Below, piece by piece: positions 63,983 to 64,000 of a stretch of DNA of 64,000 bases. A program made the translations under genes and the position numbers. A model generated the notes under the pieces. It made no database searches and had not been told where the DNA came from. It worked only from the letters and a program-made list of their open reading frames with translations. Origin of the DNA: Euglena gracilis (lineage: Eukaryota > Euglenida > Euglenophyceae > Euglenales); contig CP154955.1 in the NCBI GenBank assembly GCA_039621445.1, positions 56,149,453 to 56,213,452 of the forward strand, in the 5' to 3' direction. Each line of letters starts with the position of its first letter. Position 1 is the stretch's first letter.

Positions 63983-64000
63983 AGTGTACGTCCAAAGCTT
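63983..64000 (-). mobile_element. End of a fourth A-family LTR, cut by the window edge
   Basis: AGTGTACGTCCAAAGCTT is identical to the LTR terminus of A2/A3 in - orientation (compare 23443-23460). It begins a further element or solo LTR beyond the window. Confidence 0.85.

Noticed and set aside
1-64000. tRNA, rRNA or spliced-leader genes
   Set aside because: No cloverleaf-like or rRNA-like segment was recognised by eye. The tRNA-like 10-13-mers are primer-binding sites only.

Overview
The window is a piece of a repeat-rich eukaryotic nuclear genome. It is almost entirely retrotransposon sequence, and I see no ordinary host gene, rRNA, tRNA or CRISPR array. Chromodomain Ty3/gypsy elements, an LTR element that has captured a DNA methyltransferase, and a non-LTR-type reverse transcriptase with a YLDD box fit a large-genome alga or protist (a dinoflagellate or a green/charophyte alga are plausible). 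The sequence alone does not settle the host.

Layout. Bases 1-3715 are a near-perfect palindrome whose arms each carry the same RT gene (called RTx here). At 3574 the RTx gene is split by element A1 (3574-17133, +), a 13.6-kb internally deleted LTR element. The rest of the RTx gene resumes at 17139-17422, just before a 13-N assembly gap. From 17455 to 63005 (- strand) lies a second retrotransposon family, B. It has 830-bp LTRs, a CAGT target duplication, PBS, PPT, a long gag, and a pol carrying a cytosine-methyltransferase-like domain, a Dam-like domain, protease, RT, RNase H, integrase and chromodomain. B has been split twice by full-length members of the A family: A2 (23443-40232, -) and A3 (43540-60389, +). 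About 1 kb of unassigned flank follows B, and the last 18 bases are the end of a further A-family LTR.

The A family (16.8 kb) has 412- or 429-bp LTRs, an initiator-Met-type primer site, and a 1358-residue gag (long coiled coil, capsid, two CCHC knuckles around an RS-rich stretch). A single in-frame TAG with a stem-loop 8 nt downstream separates gag from a 1684-residue pol (protease, Dam-like, RT, RNase H, integrase, chromodomain). A very large third reading frame (ORF3, about 1,800 codons, unknown function) lies where env would be, behind a good candidate splice acceptor. LTR pairs of all three A copies differ by one base each, so insertion was very recent; the B LTRs differ at about ten positions, consistent with B being the older host of A2 and A3. 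A2 has intact gag and pol but a broken ORF3. A3 has intact gag, a pol broken by two single-base indels, and the longest ORF3 pieces. A1 keeps the LTRs and a frameshifted gag, but pol and ORF3 are replaced by 5.9 kb of a 112-bp satellite and a CAG tract.

The most unusual signal is that A-family DNA, coding and non-coding alike, is full of tiny hairpins (stems of 4-8 bp, A-rich 3-6 nt loops on the sense strand). The same modules, read in the same phase, create recurrent peptides (RETR, ENP, DEP, ETAQ), and the 112-bp satellite is built from the same kind of hairpin.
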